A stretch of DNA of 64,000 nucleotides from contig WQZD01000007.1 of assembly GCA_009780915.1 (NCBI GenBank), forward strand, positions 45,872-109,871, written 5' to 3'. Under the pieces are notes generated by a model. The model was not told where the DNA came from. It was given only the letters and a program-made list of their open reading frames with translations, and did no database searches. This document shows positions 17,208-26,118 of the stretch, piece by piece; positions within the stretch are counted from its first letter, which is position 1, and each line of letters opens with the position of its first letter. Source of the stretch: Propionibacteriaceae bacterium. GTDB taxonomy: Bacteria > Actinomycetota > Actinomycetes > Propionibacteriales > Propionibacteriaceae. A program made the translations under genes and the position numbers.

Positions 17208-18058
17208 CGGGCGAGCACCTCCTTGGCGAGGTCGCGATACTGGGCGGCCGCCGGGGAACTGGACGCGTACGTCGTGATGGGCTCACCCGCGACGGTGGTC
17301 TCGGGGAACTTGACGGTGCGACGGATCTTCGTGAGGAAGACGGTGTCGCCGAAGGCCTCTTGGACCCGGTCGAGGACCTCGCGGTTGTGGAGGGTACGGG
17401 GGTCGTACATGGTCCCCAGGATGCCGATCAGTTGCAGCTTGTTGTTCAAGCGCTCCTGGACTTTGGAGATGGTGTCGGTCAGCAACGCCACCCCGCGCAG
17501 GGCGAAGAACTCGGACTCCAGGGGGATCAACACCCCGTCGGCCCCTGTGAGGGCGTTGACGGTGAGCAACCCGAGCGAGGGTGCGCAGTCGATCAGGATG
17601 ATGTCGTAGTCCCTCTTCAGGGGCTGGATGACGCGGCTCAGCGTGTGCTCCCTGGCCACTTCGGACACCAGTTGGACCTCGGCCGCCGACAAGTCGATGT
17701 TGGCGGGCAGCAGGTCGAGACGGGCGACCTTGGTGTGCTGGATGAGGTGGTACGGGTCGGTCCCGCGGACCATCAGCAGGTCGTACACCGAGGACTCCAG
17801 GGTGTGCGGGTTGATCCCCAGGCCCACCGACAGGGACCCCTGGGGGTCGAAGTCGATCAGGAGGACTCGGCGTCCCAATTCCGCCAGCGCCGCCCCGAGG
17901 TTGATGGTGGTGGTCGTCTTGCCGACGCCGCCCTTTTGATTGCACATGGCAATAACGAATGCCTCAGTCTGATCAGGGTCGCGGGGACCCGGTTCCGGAA
18001 CACCGATCAATCGGTCAGCGTCGTCAGCCACAGCGGTCCTTCCCGAAATTATTGACAT
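17192..18058 (-). CDS. parA: ParA family ATPase of the scp operon
   Basis: A 288-residue deviant Walker A ATPase: CNQKGGVGKTTTTINLG, then DFDPQGSLSVGLG and IDCAPSLGLLTVNAL. No parB or parS lies beside it; its partner may be the small protein overlapping its end. ATG 18058 gives the longest product; a GTG at 18031 preceded by AAGGA is a strong alternative start and would trim nine residues. The family is certain, the link to chromosome segregation comes from the scpAB context. Confidence 0.93.
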   Translation of the reverse strand: MSIISGRTAVADDADRLIGVPEPGPRDPDQTEAFVIAMCNQKGGVGKTTTTINLGAALAELGRRVLLIDFDPQGSLSVGLGINPHTLESSVYDLLMVRGTDPYHLIQHTKVARLDLLPANIDLSAAEVQLVSEVAREHTLSRVIQPLKRDYDIILIDCAPSLGLLTVNALTGADGVLIPLESEFFALRGVALLTDTISKVQERLNNKLQLIGILGTMYDPRTLHNREVLDRVQEAFGDTVFLTKIRRTVKFPETTVAGEPITTYASSSPAAAQYRDLAKEVLARCPAA

Positions 18059-18163
18059 ATCGCCCTAAGTGTAGTGCCCCAAGCAAGGAAAAACATACTC
18101 TCGACCCGACCATGGTCCTTGCACATGACGGCCGGTGGAATCCGGGGCCGCACGCCCCGTTCG

Positions 18164-18706
18164 CTATCGAGAGGGGCCGTCCACTCCCACCACGTCGGCC
18201 ACGATCTGGTCGTCCACGTCCTGCCCCGCACGGATGACCGTGATGGCGCCGTCCGCCTCGACGATGACCATCGCCACATCGCGCAGCCGTGTGACCCCGG
18301 TGTGCCGGAGCCGCACCATCAGATCTTGAGCACGCATGTGAGTCTTCTTCAGCGCCATCTCGTCGATCACGCCGTCGCGCAACACCACGCGCGGCTCCCG
18401 TACCGGCAAGAGGAAACGAGGCGCCCGCTCGCCCATCAGACGGAAGAGGCCCTCCCAGAGGAAGAGGACCGCCAGCACGAGGATCCCAGCGCTCATGGTC
18501 GGATGCGCCCCGAGCATGGACCGAGCGGTGACCGCGCCGATGACCGTCATGAGGGCGAAACTGGTGATCGTGACCCGGGCTCTCATCTGCTGGCCGAAGT
18601 AGGAGATGAGGAACGTGAAGACCCAGAACAGCACAGAGGCGTCGATGACGATTCCAACCGCCTGCCACAATGAGATGCCAAGCTCGTTCCATAAACCTTC
18701 AGTCAT
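18164..18706 (-). CDS. DUF421 (YetF-like) membrane protein
   Basis: A 180-residue protein: three N-terminal hydrophobic segments and a C-terminal cytoplasmic domain with LRDGVIDEMALKKTHMRAQDLMVRLR, the hallmark of the DUF421/YetF family. GGAGG precedes ATG 18706. Function is not established for this family. Confidence 0.88.
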   Translation of the reverse strand: MTEGLWNELGISLWQAVGIVIDASVLFWVFTFLISYFGQQMRARVTITSFALMTVIGAVTARSMLGAHPTMSAGILVLAVLFLWEGLFRLMGERAPRFLLPVREPRVVLRDGVIDEMALKKTHMRAQDLMVRLRHTGVTRLRDVAMVIVEADGAITVIRAGQDVDDQIVADVVGVDGPSR

Positions 18707-18754
18707 GTCCTCCAGACTAACGGTTCGCGTATGTCACTGCGACATGGGAGGGGC

Positions 18755-19306
18755 TCACGCCCGTGATGGGCCCTCCGACGTCGCGCGACGCTCGCGCTCC
18801 AGCAAGCGCTCCTTGAGGGGAATCCCGTAGAGGAAGCCGCCCAAGGATCCGTCGGAGCGGATGACACGGTGGCACGGGACGAACAGGGCCGTGGAGTTGG
18901 ATGCGCAAGCGGAGGCGGCGGCGCGGACGGCACGCGGCGCCCCGGCGGCTGCCGCCAGCTGGGAGTACGTGACCGTGCGACCGTACGGGATCTCATGGAG
19001 CACCTGACGCACCTGGGCATGGAACGGGCCCGACTCGACACGGACCGGAACCTGGTGGACCACCTGGCGGTCTCCACCGTAGTACTCGTCGACGGCCCGC
19101 ATCGCCTCGTGGAAATACGTGGGGACGGGCGCCGCATGATCGAGGGCCAGCCCTGTGGCGCCACGCATGCGCGCCGTCAAGAAGCCCGGGTCGGACGTCC
19201 ACCCCGAGGCCAGCACGGCGGTGTCGTCCCCCAGGATCGTGAACGGCCCGTCAGGGGTGGGCAGCGTACGACAGAACACCCGTGTCGCGGTCGTATGTGG
19301 CGCCAT
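18755..19306 (-). CDS. ogt: Methylated-DNA-protein-cysteine methyltransferase
   Basis: A 183-residue repair protein that transfers the methyl group from O6-methylguanine to its own cysteine. The acceptor motif PCHRVI with the downstream Gly-rich loop GSLGGFLYG and the DNA-binding helix PYGRTVTYSQLA are present. It lies 12 bases after the MFS transporter gene and may be co-transcribed with it. Confidence 0.95.
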   Translation of the reverse strand: MAPHTTATRVFCRTLPTPDGPFTILGDDTAVLASGWTSDPGFLTARMRGATGLALDHAAPVPTYFHEAMRAVDEYYGGDRQVVHQVPVRVESGPFHAQVRQVLHEIPYGRTVTYSQLAAAAGAPRAVRAAASACASNSTALFVPCHRVIRSDGSLGGFLYGIPLKERLLERERRATSEGPSRA

Positions 19307-19318
19307 GGGGACACCGTA

Positions 19319-20770
19319 TCACCCCGTGGGCGCGCCACCCGTCCGTACCCGGATCTCGTAGGCGCGTGGTCTCGCGTTCTCCCGTGTCAGGCGGTTGGTC
19401 AGGAAGAAGGCGGGCGCGACGCCGATGAGCATGAAGACCAGGCTGGCGAGGAACCCGGCGTGGTAGGCGCCGACGAGGTCGCTGGGGGCCGATGCCAGGA
19501 CGGTGGTCACGACGGTGGCGAGGACCGCCGAGCCGAAGGCGGCGCCGACGTTCTGGACGATCCTGGTGGCCACGCTCGCCACAGGCACCTGCTGCTTCGT
19601 CAGCCCCGTGAAGCAGTCGGCCATGAGGGGCACCGTGAACCCGCCCACTCCTGCGCCCCGCACGATGAGGACGAGCCACACCCACCACGAGGAGGTGTCC
19701 ACCGTGAAGAACACGAAGGGCGCCGTGCCGAGAAGCGTGATCGCGATCGAGGGCAGCACGATGAACCGAGCGCCGATCCTGTCGACGAGCTTGCCGATCA
19801 TGGGCCTGGTGATCAGCATCCCCACCCCCTGGGGGATGAGCCACAGCGCGGCCATGATCACGGACAGCCCTCGCACGTTCTGGAAGAACATGGGCAGGAT
19901 CAGCATCGGGCCATTGGTCGCGAAACCCGCGAGGAACAACGAGACGAAGGCGGCGGAGAAGTTCTTCGACCTGAACAGGTCAGGCGAGATCAAGGCCCGC
20001 CCTTTGCGCTGGAAGGCGTAGATCACGTACGCGCCCGTCGCAGCGGCGCCGAGGAGAAGGGAGACGACGCCGACCCCGCGCTCCCCCGCTCTCACGACCT
20101 GGGTGACGCCGTAGATGAACGCGGAGGACACGATCGCCAACAACACCACGCCGGGCCAGTCCATCGTGGCCGATGGGTTGGTCGGCTCGAAGCGGGGCAG
20201 TTTCCACGCCAGCGCGGCCAAGCCGATGGCGCCCAGGGGCAGGTTGAGGAAGAACAGCCACTGCCACCTCAGGTACTCCATGACCAGGCCGCCGACGACC
20301 GGACCGATGATCGGGGCGAAGACGGCGGGGATGGCGACCAGGGACATGAGCTTGCCCAAGTTCCCCTCACCGGCCAGGCGCACCGCCATCGTGGACAACA
20401 AGGGCATGAGGATCCCGCCGGAGAACCCTTGGAGGAATCGGAAACCGATCAGACTCGTCGCGTTCCACGCCAGCCCCGAGAGGGCTGACCCGACGAGGAA
20501 GAGGACGAGGGCGCCCATGTAGACGCGCTTGGCGTCGAACTTCGCCATGAGGTGCCCCGAGAAGGGCACGGCGACGCCCATGGCCAGGACGTACCCCGTC
20601 ACAGCCCATTGCATGACGGCCAAGTCCGTGCCGAAGGTCCTCGCCAGTCCGTTGACAGCGACGTTGACGATAGTGGAATCCAGCATCGGGGGAAGCGCCC
20701 CCAGCACGAGGATCATCGCGACGAGCGTCGTCCCCTTCGGCAGCGTGCCCGTTATTGGTGACGCGTCCAT
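19319..20770 (-). CDS. DHA2-family (EmrB/QacA) major facilitator multidrug transporter
   Basis: A 483-residue transporter with about 14 hydrophobic segments. The first span carries PPMLDSTIVNVAVNGL (the DHA2 motif D1), and SGHLMAKFDAKRVYMG matches the cytoplasmic motif A. GGAGGAGGGG precedes ATG 20770. It is divergent from a TetR gene; a drug efflux role under TetR control is the usual arrangement. Confidence 0.92.
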   Translation of the reverse strand: MDASPITGTLPKGTTLVAMILVLGALPPMLDSTIVNVAVNGLARTFGTDLAVMQWAVTGYVLAMGVAVPFSGHLMAKFDAKRVYMGALVLFLVGSALSGLAWNATSLIGFRFLQGFSGGILMPLLSTMAVRLAGEGNLGKLMSLVAIPAVFAPIIGPVVGGLVMEYLRWQWLFFLNLPLGAIGLAALAWKLPRFEPTNPSATMDWPGVVLLAIVSSAFIYGVTQVVRAGERGVGVVSLLLGAAATGAYVIYAFQRKGRALISPDLFRSKNFSAAFVSLFLAGFATNGPMLILPMFFQNVRGLSVIMAALWLIPQGVGMLITRPMIGKLVDRIGARFIVLPSIAITLLGTAPFVFFTVDTSSWWVWLVLIVRGAGVGGFTVPLMADCFTGLTKQQVPVASVATRIVQNVGAAFGSAVLATVVTTVLASAPSDLVGAYHAGFLASLVFMLIGVAPAFFLTNRLTRENARPRAYEIRVRTGGAPTG

Positions 20771-20781
20771 GGCCCCTCCTC

Positions 20782-20850
20782 CATAAGAAACAGTATGTCT
20801 CTAATGGAAGCGTACTCTGCTGCTTAATAAGAGTCAATATGTACCTTATG
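20782..20850. promoter_or_regulatory. Probable TetR operator region between MFS and tetR genes
   Basis: Two related half-sites face each other: CATAAG at 20782-20787 and its complement CTTATG at 20845-20850, each followed inward by four bases and an A/T-rich ATAT-type stretch. A near-palindromic CTTAATAAG lies at 20823-20831. The symmetry suggests a binding site for the divergently encoded TetR protein. Confidence 0.45.
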
Positions 20851-20893
20851 AAAGATCGTGATAGTCTGTCTTCGCCAACAGAAGAGGGACATC

Positions 20894-21535
20894 ATGGCTG
20901 CTGGAACCACATCGCGCAGGCGCGGAGATCGACTGATCGAGAGCATCTACGACGCCGCCATCGAGATCATCCGCGACGAAGGGTACTCGAACCTCACCTT
21001 CCTGCGCGTCGCGCGAGTCGCCCGCACAGGCCGTGCCGTCCTCTACCGACGCTGGGCGACCCCCTTCGACCTGACCCGCGAGATCATGGAGCACACATCG
21101 GCCCAGGCCCTGGGCGGCGACCTGATCGACCTGGTCGCCGACACTGGCAGCCTGCGCACCGACCTGCTGCATCTGATGGACCTCTACCAGACCATCTTCA
21201 CCAGCACTGGACCGGAGATCATGAACGCCATGCTGTTCGAGATGAGCCAGAACAACGCCCGCATCCCCGTCATCAAGGGGGACATCGCCTTCCGCAACGC
21301 GGCGATCATGGAGAAGATCCTGGGGTACGCCGCCGCGCGCGGCGAGTCCGTCACACCGGTCACCGACATCGCCATGACCCTCCCCTTCGACCTCATGCGC
21401 GCCAACTTCCTCTGGAACCAGCGCCCCCTCGACGAGGACCTGCGCCAACGACTCGTGGACGAGATCCTCTTGCCCGTGTACACGGCCCGCCCCGTCAGCG
21501 AGGACCAACCACCTCACGGCGCCCCCGGGGCCTGA
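20894..21535 (+). CDS. TetR family transcriptional regulator
   Basis: A 213-residue repressor: N-terminal helix-turn-helix (IYDAAIEIIRDEGYSNLTFLRVARVARTGRAVLYRRW, here cited in part) and a ligand-binding helical domain. ATG 20894 has GAGGG upstream; an ATG at 20858 is less likely. It probably controls the divergent MFS gene. It converges on mgtA, whose stop lies 14 bases away. Confidence 0.88.
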   Translation: MAAGTTSRRRGDRLIESIYDAAIEIIRDEGYSNLTFLRVARVARTGRAVLYRRWATPFDLTREIMEHTSAQALGGDLIDLVADTGSLRTDLLHLMDLYQTIFTSTGPEIMNAMLFEMSQNNARIPVIKGDIAFRNAAIMEKILGYAAARGESVTPVTDIAMTLPFDLMRANFLWNQRPLDEDLRQRLVDEILLPVYTARPVSEDQPPHGAPGA

Positions 21536-21548
21536 ACGATCCCGTGCG

Positions 21549-23993
21549 TCACATGTGCACTCTGCGATAGAACGCGTGCTTGATGACCTCCGCCACGACC
21601 AGGTACGCCAGGACGAGCAGCGCGATGGCGATCATCGGCCCGGGCGCCAGGACCGCGAACCCGAAGTACGACCCCACGAAGGAGAAGATCGTCGCCAGAG
21701 CGACGACGATGACCGCCACCACGCTCAACAACAGGGGCCAACTGGGGCGGGACTGGACGAAGGGGATGCGCCGGGTCCTGATGACGTACACCACCAGGGT
21801 CTGGGTCATCAGCGACTCGATGAACCACCCGGTCTGGAACTGCGGCGCGGTCGCGTGGAAGACCAGCAGCATGATGCCGAAGGTGGCGAAGTCGAACACC
21901 GAGCTGAGAGGGCCGAACACCCACATGAACTTCTTCAAGGACGACAAATCCATGGTGCGCGGCTTCGCGATCATCTCCTCATCGACCGAATCGGAGGGGA
22001 TCGCGAACTGAGAGGTGTCGTACAAGAGGTTGTTGAACAGGATCTGGGGCGCGGTCATGGGGAGGAAGGGAAGGAACAGACTGGCCCCGGCCATCGAGAA
22101 CATGTTGCCGAAGTTGGAGCTGAGCCCCATCATCAGATACTTCAACGTGTTCGCGAACGTGTGGCGGCCCTCGACCACCCCGTCGTTCAGTTGCGCCAGA
22201 GACTTGTTGAGAAGGATCAGATCGGCGGTGTCCTTGGCGACGTCCACCGCATTGTTCACCGAGATGCCGATGTCGGCGGCGCGCAGGCTCGGAGCGTCAT
22301 TGATGCCGTCGCCCATGTACCCCACGACGTGCTTGCGCAACCGCAGGGCTTCGATCACCGCCAGCTTCTGAGAGGGGTTGACGCGGGCGAAGATGGTCGT
22401 CTTCTCCGCCTGCTTGCCGAGCTCGACTTTGTTCATTTTCGCGATCTGGTCGCCGGTGAGGATCCCTGTGACGTCCAGGTTGAGGTCGCCGGCCACTTTC
22501 GCCGACACCAAGGGGTCGTCGCCGGTGATGATCTTGACCTCGATGCCGTTGGCCCGCAGTTGGCTCAACGCGGCGGCGGCGGACTCCTTGGGCGGGTCGA
22601 TGAAGGCGATGAAGCCCGTGAACGTCATCCCGGACTCGTCGGCCACGCCGTAGGCGGTTCCCGTGTCGGCCGCCGTGCCCATGCTCTTCGTGGCGATCGC
22701 CAAGCTGCGGAACCCGTCCCGGCTGAGGCTCTCGTAGGATGCCTGCAAGGACGCGAGGGACGCGTCGTCCAGGGGGTGGCTCTGCCCGCTGTCGGCGTAC
22801 CCGGTCAGAATCTTGAGGATCTCCTCGGGCGCTCCTTTCGCGATGAGGACGGTGTCGCCGTCAGGGGTCGTCGCGACCACCGACTCGCGCTTGCGTTGGA
22901 AGTCGAAGGGGATCTCCTGGACCCTCTGGTAGCCAGTGAGGTCGAATTCCCGGTACGCGATGATCGCGGCGTCCAAGGGGCTCTCGTACGCGGTGGAGTA
23001 CTGGCAGGCGAGATAGGCGTACCGCAAGACCTCCTCGTTCTCCTGCCGCGAGAAGTCCATGTGCCGAGCCACCGTGATCCGGTTCTCGGTCAACGTCCCC
23101 GTCTTGTCCGTGCACAGCACACCCATGCTGCCGAAGTTCTGGATGGCCGACAGCTTCTTGACGATGACGCCCTTCTTCGCCATCTCCAACGACCCCTTCG
23201 TCAGATTCAAGGTGATGATCAGCGGAAGCAATTCGGGAGTCAGGCCCACCGCCAACGCCACCGAGAACAGCAGCGACTGCAACAAAGTGTCATGGCCGAG
23301 GATCAGGTTCAGGGCGAAAATCCCGATGACCAACCCGAAGGTCACCTTCGCGATGAGAGCCGAGAATCGTGCGATCTCCTTGTCGAACTCCGTCGGCGCG
23401 GTCTTGTGCAGAGCTGCCGCCACATGCGAGAACTCTGTGTTCGCGCCTGTGGCCGTCACGCGCAACAGCCCCGCTCCGCTGGTGACGGAGGACCCCAGGT
23501 ACGCCAGGTCCCCGACCATCTTGGCCACCGGGAAGCTCTCCCCCGTCAACGAGGACTCGTCGATCGCGATGTCGGTCGTCTCGACGATGTCTCCGTCCGC
23601 CGGGATCAGGGATCCGGCCTCGAGCGTGACCACGTCCCCCACCACGATCTCGGCCAGCGGGACGCCGACGGGCTTCCCGTCGCGCATGACCGTCGCCGAG
23701 ACCTGCACCTGTTTCTGCAGGGCAGAGGCCGCCTTCTCCGATCGGTACGTGTTGGCGAAATCCAAGGTGACCGACACCAGCACGATGGCGACGATGATCA
23801 CCGCACTGGTGACGTCGCCCAAGAAGAACGAGAACCCCGACGCGATGACGAGGATGATCACCAAGGGGTTGCGAAAACGGGAGAAGTACGCCTTGGCGCC
23901 GGAGAGGTGTTGCTCCTTCGCGATGACGTTGGGACCATTGCGAGCCAGGAGTTGCTCGGCTTCACGTGAGGACAATCCAGACACGGTATCCAT
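21549..23993 (-). CDS. mgtA: Magnesium-translocating P-type ATPase (MgtA-like)
   Basis: An 814-residue P3-type ATPase. The phosphorylation motif DKTGTLTENR is near residue 294, the actuator TGES motif (SLTGESFPVAK) is present, and the hinge GDGINDAPS lies near residue 557. Length is somewhat short at the N-terminus compared with typical MgtA. It would import magnesium. The 220 bases upstream carry a perfect GGTCGTACGACC palindrome at 24114-24125 but no Mg riboswitch that I recognise. Confidence 0.9.
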   Translation of the reverse strand: MDTVSGLSSREAEQLLARNGPNVIAKEQHLSGAKAYFSRFRNPLVIILVIASGFSFFLGDVTSAVIIVAIVLVSVTLDFANTYRSEKAASALQKQVQVSATVMRDGKPVGVPLAEIVVGDVVTLEAGSLIPADGDIVETTDIAIDESSLTGESFPVAKMVGDLAYLGSSVTSGAGLLRVTATGANTEFSHVAAALHKTAPTEFDKEIARFSALIAKVTFGLVIGIFALNLILGHDTLLQSLLFSVALAVGLTPELLPLIITLNLTKGSLEMAKKGVIVKKLSAIQNFGSMGVLCTDKTGTLTENRITVARHMDFSRQENEEVLRYAYLACQYSTAYESPLDAAIIAYREFDLTGYQRVQEIPFDFQRKRESVVATTPDGDTVLIAKGAPEEILKILTGYADSGQSHPLDDASLASLQASYESLSRDGFRSLAIATKSMGTAADTGTAYGVADESGMTFTGFIAFIDPPKESAAAALSQLRANGIEVKIITGDDPLVSAKVAGDLNLDVTGILTGDQIAKMNKVELGKQAEKTTIFARVNPSQKLAVIEALRLRKHVVGYMGDGINDAPSLRAADIGISVNNAVDVAKDTADLILLNKSLAQLNDGVVEGRHTFANTLKYLMMGLSSNFGNMFSMAGASLFLPFLPMTAPQILFNNLLYDTSQFAIPSDSVDEEMIAKPRTMDLSSLKKFMWVFGPLSSVFDFATFGIMLLVFHATAPQFQTGWFIESLMTQTLVVYVIRTRRIPFVQSRPSWPLLLSVVAVIVVALATIFSFVGSYFGFAVLAPGPMIAIALLVLAYLVVAEVIKHAFYRRVHM

Positions 23994-24215
23994 TTGAACC
24001 AGGATAGACCCTCACCGAGCCGTACGACCCCCCGCCCACAACCAGCACACCACGGCCCCAGCGTGACGACCGCGCCGCTCGGCGACCTCGCAGTCTACCC
24101 CGCCTCTCGCGCGGGTCGTACGACCGTCCGCCACGAGGTCGGTTCACGCGTATGGGGACCTCGCACCGCCGACAGGGCAGAATGTCGTGTGACACCGAGC
24201 AAGAGGAGAGCCGCC

Positions 24216-24785
24216 ATGGGCACCGTGCCAACCATCGAGAGGGCCGAGGAGATCGTCCGCACATACAACAAGGAGCCATTCCACATCACGCATGCGCAGA
24301 CGGTCGGCGCCGTGATGGGCTGGTTCGCCGCCCAGCACGACCCGGAGCGCGTCGACTACTGGCGCGTGGTCGGGATGCTCCACGACGTGGATTTCGAGAT
24401 GTACCCCGACCAGCATTGCGTCAAGGGCGAGGAGTTGCTGCGGTCCGAGGGCGTGGACGAGTCGGTCATCCGTTCCGCCATGAGCCATGGGTACGGAGTG
24501 ACGGACACCCCCCACACCCCCGACCTGCTCATGGAGAAGATCCTCTTCGCCGTGGACGAGCTCACCGGACTCATCGGCGCCGTGGCGATCATGCGTCCGT
24601 CGCGCAGTGTCTCAGACCTCGAACTGCCCAGCGTGAAGAAGAAGTTCAAGGACAAGAGATTCGCCGCCGGGTGCTCCCGCGAGATCATCGAGCAGGGCGC
24701 CCAGCAACTCGACATGAGCCTGGACGACCTCATCACCGAGACGATCCTCGCCATGCGCGCCGTGGAAGCCGACACCACTGACTGA
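24216..24785 (+). CDS. HD-domain hydrolase
   Basis: A 189-residue protein with the His and His-Asp pattern of the HD phosphohydrolase fold: HITHAQTVGAVM, then VGMLHDVDFEMYPDQH and AMSHGYG. ATG 24216 follows GAGGAG. Substrate unknown. Confidence 0.85.
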   Translation: MGTVPTIERAEEIVRTYNKEPFHITHAQTVGAVMGWFAAQHDPERVDYWRVVGMLHDVDFEMYPDQHCVKGEELLRSEGVDESVIRSAMSHGYGVTDTPHTPDLLMEKILFAVDELTGLIGAVAIMRPSRSVSDLELPSVKKKFKDKRFAAGCSREIIEQGAQQLDMSLDDLITETILAMRAVEADTTD

Positions 24786-24989
24786 CCCCGTCGAGTCGGC
24801 CCCGCCGCGTCAGTCGCACGGAGTCAGCCTGTTCACGCACAGTTCCCCGGTGAACGGGCGGGACATGCGGGGCTAGAATGACGATTACCACAACAAGACA
24901 TCAGCAACCACCCCGCACAGCGCGGCAGGAAGATGGGACGCTTGATGCCACGGGGTGGATGGGTACGCCCGGAGTCGTGAGGAGGTGCG

Positions 24990-26015
24990 ATGAATCGGCG
25001 GTCGGTGAGTATGATCGATGTGGCCGTGCTGGCTGGCGTCTCCGTGGGCACCGTCTCCAACGTCGTCAACTCGCCCCAGCGCGTCTCCGAGGCGACTCGT
25101 GACCGCGTCCAGGTCGCCATCGACAAGCTCGGCTGGGTCCCCAGCGAGACCGCGCGGCAGTTGCGCGCCGGGAGGAGCCACGCGGTCGGGCTGATCGTGT
25201 TCGACATCAGCAACCCGTTCTTCACCGATGTGGCGCTGGGCGTCGAGGACGCCCTGTACAGACAGGGGCTGTCCGTCTACATCAGCAACTCCGACCAGCG
25301 GATCGAGCGCGAGGAGATGCTGATCCGGCACTTCGAACAGAACCGGGTACGCGGGGTCATCATGGCGCCGATCACCAACGTGAACGAGCACGCCCTCCAA
25401 CTGCGCCGCCGCGGCATCCCGGTGGTCATGGTGGACCGCTCCCGCGACGAGGACTTCTGTTCCGTGGGCGTGGACGACGTCGAGGGCGGGCGACTGGCAG
25501 CCGAACATTTGCTCGCGATGGGACACCGTCGGCTCGCCTTCGTCGGCGGCCCGATGACGTTGGCCCAGGTGCACGACCGGATGACCGGCGCCCGGCTCGC
25601 CATGGACAACCACCCCGACGCGTCGCTGCTGACCCTGACGACCCCGACCCTCGCCGTGACGCCGGGGACGGCCTGCGCCACCCAGATCGCCCTCATGCCC
25701 GACGGCACCCGCCCCACGGCCGTCTTCGCCGCCAACGACCTGCTCGCGATCGGGCTGCTGCAAGGGTTCGTCGCCGCCGGGCTGCGGGTCCCGGACGACA
25801 TCGCCCTGATCGGGTACGACGACATCGAGTTCGCGGCGGCCGCCGCCGTCCCCCTGTCGTCGGTGAGCCAACCCCGCCGGGCCTTGGGCGAACGGGCCGC
25901 CGCGATGCTGGTGGACGAGATCGCCGTGGCCGAGGAGGGCGGGCCGCATCGCCACGAGATCGTACGGCTGGCGCCCGTCCTCGTGCCCCGCGCGTCTACC
26001 ATGGTGAAATCGTGA
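24990..26015 (+). CDS. LacI family regulator of the rhamnose cluster
   Basis: A 341-residue regulator: LacI-type helix-turn-helix at the start (MIDVAVLAGVSVGTVSNVVN), then a periplasmic-binding-protein-like sensor domain ending in the NDLLAIG and IGYDDIEFA motifs. GAGGAGG precedes ATG 24990. It sits just upstream of the sugar ABC genes and very probably binds the three operators described at 26015, 26082 and 35394. The effector is likely L-rhamnose or an oligosaccharide containing it. Confidence 0.92.
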   Translation: MNRRSVSMIDVAVLAGVSVGTVSNVVNSPQRVSEATRDRVQVAIDKLGWVPSETARQLRAGRSHAVGLIVFDISNPFFTDVALGVEDALYRQGLSVYISNSDQRIEREEMLIRHFEQNRVRGVIMAPITNVNEHALQLRRRGIPVVMVDRSRDEDFCSVGVDDVEGGRLAAEHLLAMGHRRLAFVGGPMTLAQVHDRMTGARLAMDNHPDASLLTLTTPTLAVTPGTACATQIALMPDGTRPTAVFAANDLLAIGLLQGFVAAGLRVPDDIALIGYDDIEFAAAAAVPLSSVSQPRRALGERAAAMLVDEIAVAEEGGPHRHEIVRLAPVLVPRASTMVKS

Positions 26016-26030
26016 TCGAAACGTTGCAAT
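26015..26030. promoter_or_regulatory. LacI-type operator O1, upstream of the rhamnose transport promoter
   Basis: ATCGAAACGTTGCAAT shares the core GAAACG-(T/A)T-CAAT with the sites at 26082 and 35394. It overlaps the lacI stop codon and ends eight bases before the -35 box. Confidence 0.75.
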
Positions 26031-26037
26031 AGAACTC

Positions 26038-26066
26038 TTGACACAGCTGGCCAATGTACGTAGTAT
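26038..26066 (+). promoter_or_regulatory. Promoter of the rhamnose uptake operon
   Basis: TTGACA at 26038-26043 and TAGTAT at 26061-26066 with a 17-base spacer. The start of transcription near 26073 leaves a short leader containing operator O2 and the ribosome binding site AAGGAGG at 26105-26111. Confidence 0.82.
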
Positions 26067-26081
26067 GAGTTCATTCCTGAA

Positions 26082-26097
26082 AATGGAACGTTTCAAT
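26082..26097. promoter_or_regulatory. LacI-type operator O2, downstream of the transcription start
   Basis: AATGGAACGTTTCAAT matches O1 and the rhamnosidase operator. Its centre is 67 bases from that of O1, with the promoter in between, an arrangement suited to repression by looping. Confidence 0.75.
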
Positions 26098-26118
26098 TCC
26101 CGGCAAGGAGGGTGGGAT

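Noticed and set aside
21555..23969. An 804-codon + strand frame opposite mgtA
   Set aside because: Shadow of a GC-rich gene with His/Asp/Arg-rich translation; mgtA motifs are on the other strand.
23994..24215. Magnesium riboswitch (M-box) upstream of mgtA
   Set aside because: No M-box-like sequence or structure could be recognised; only a 12-bp palindrome is present.
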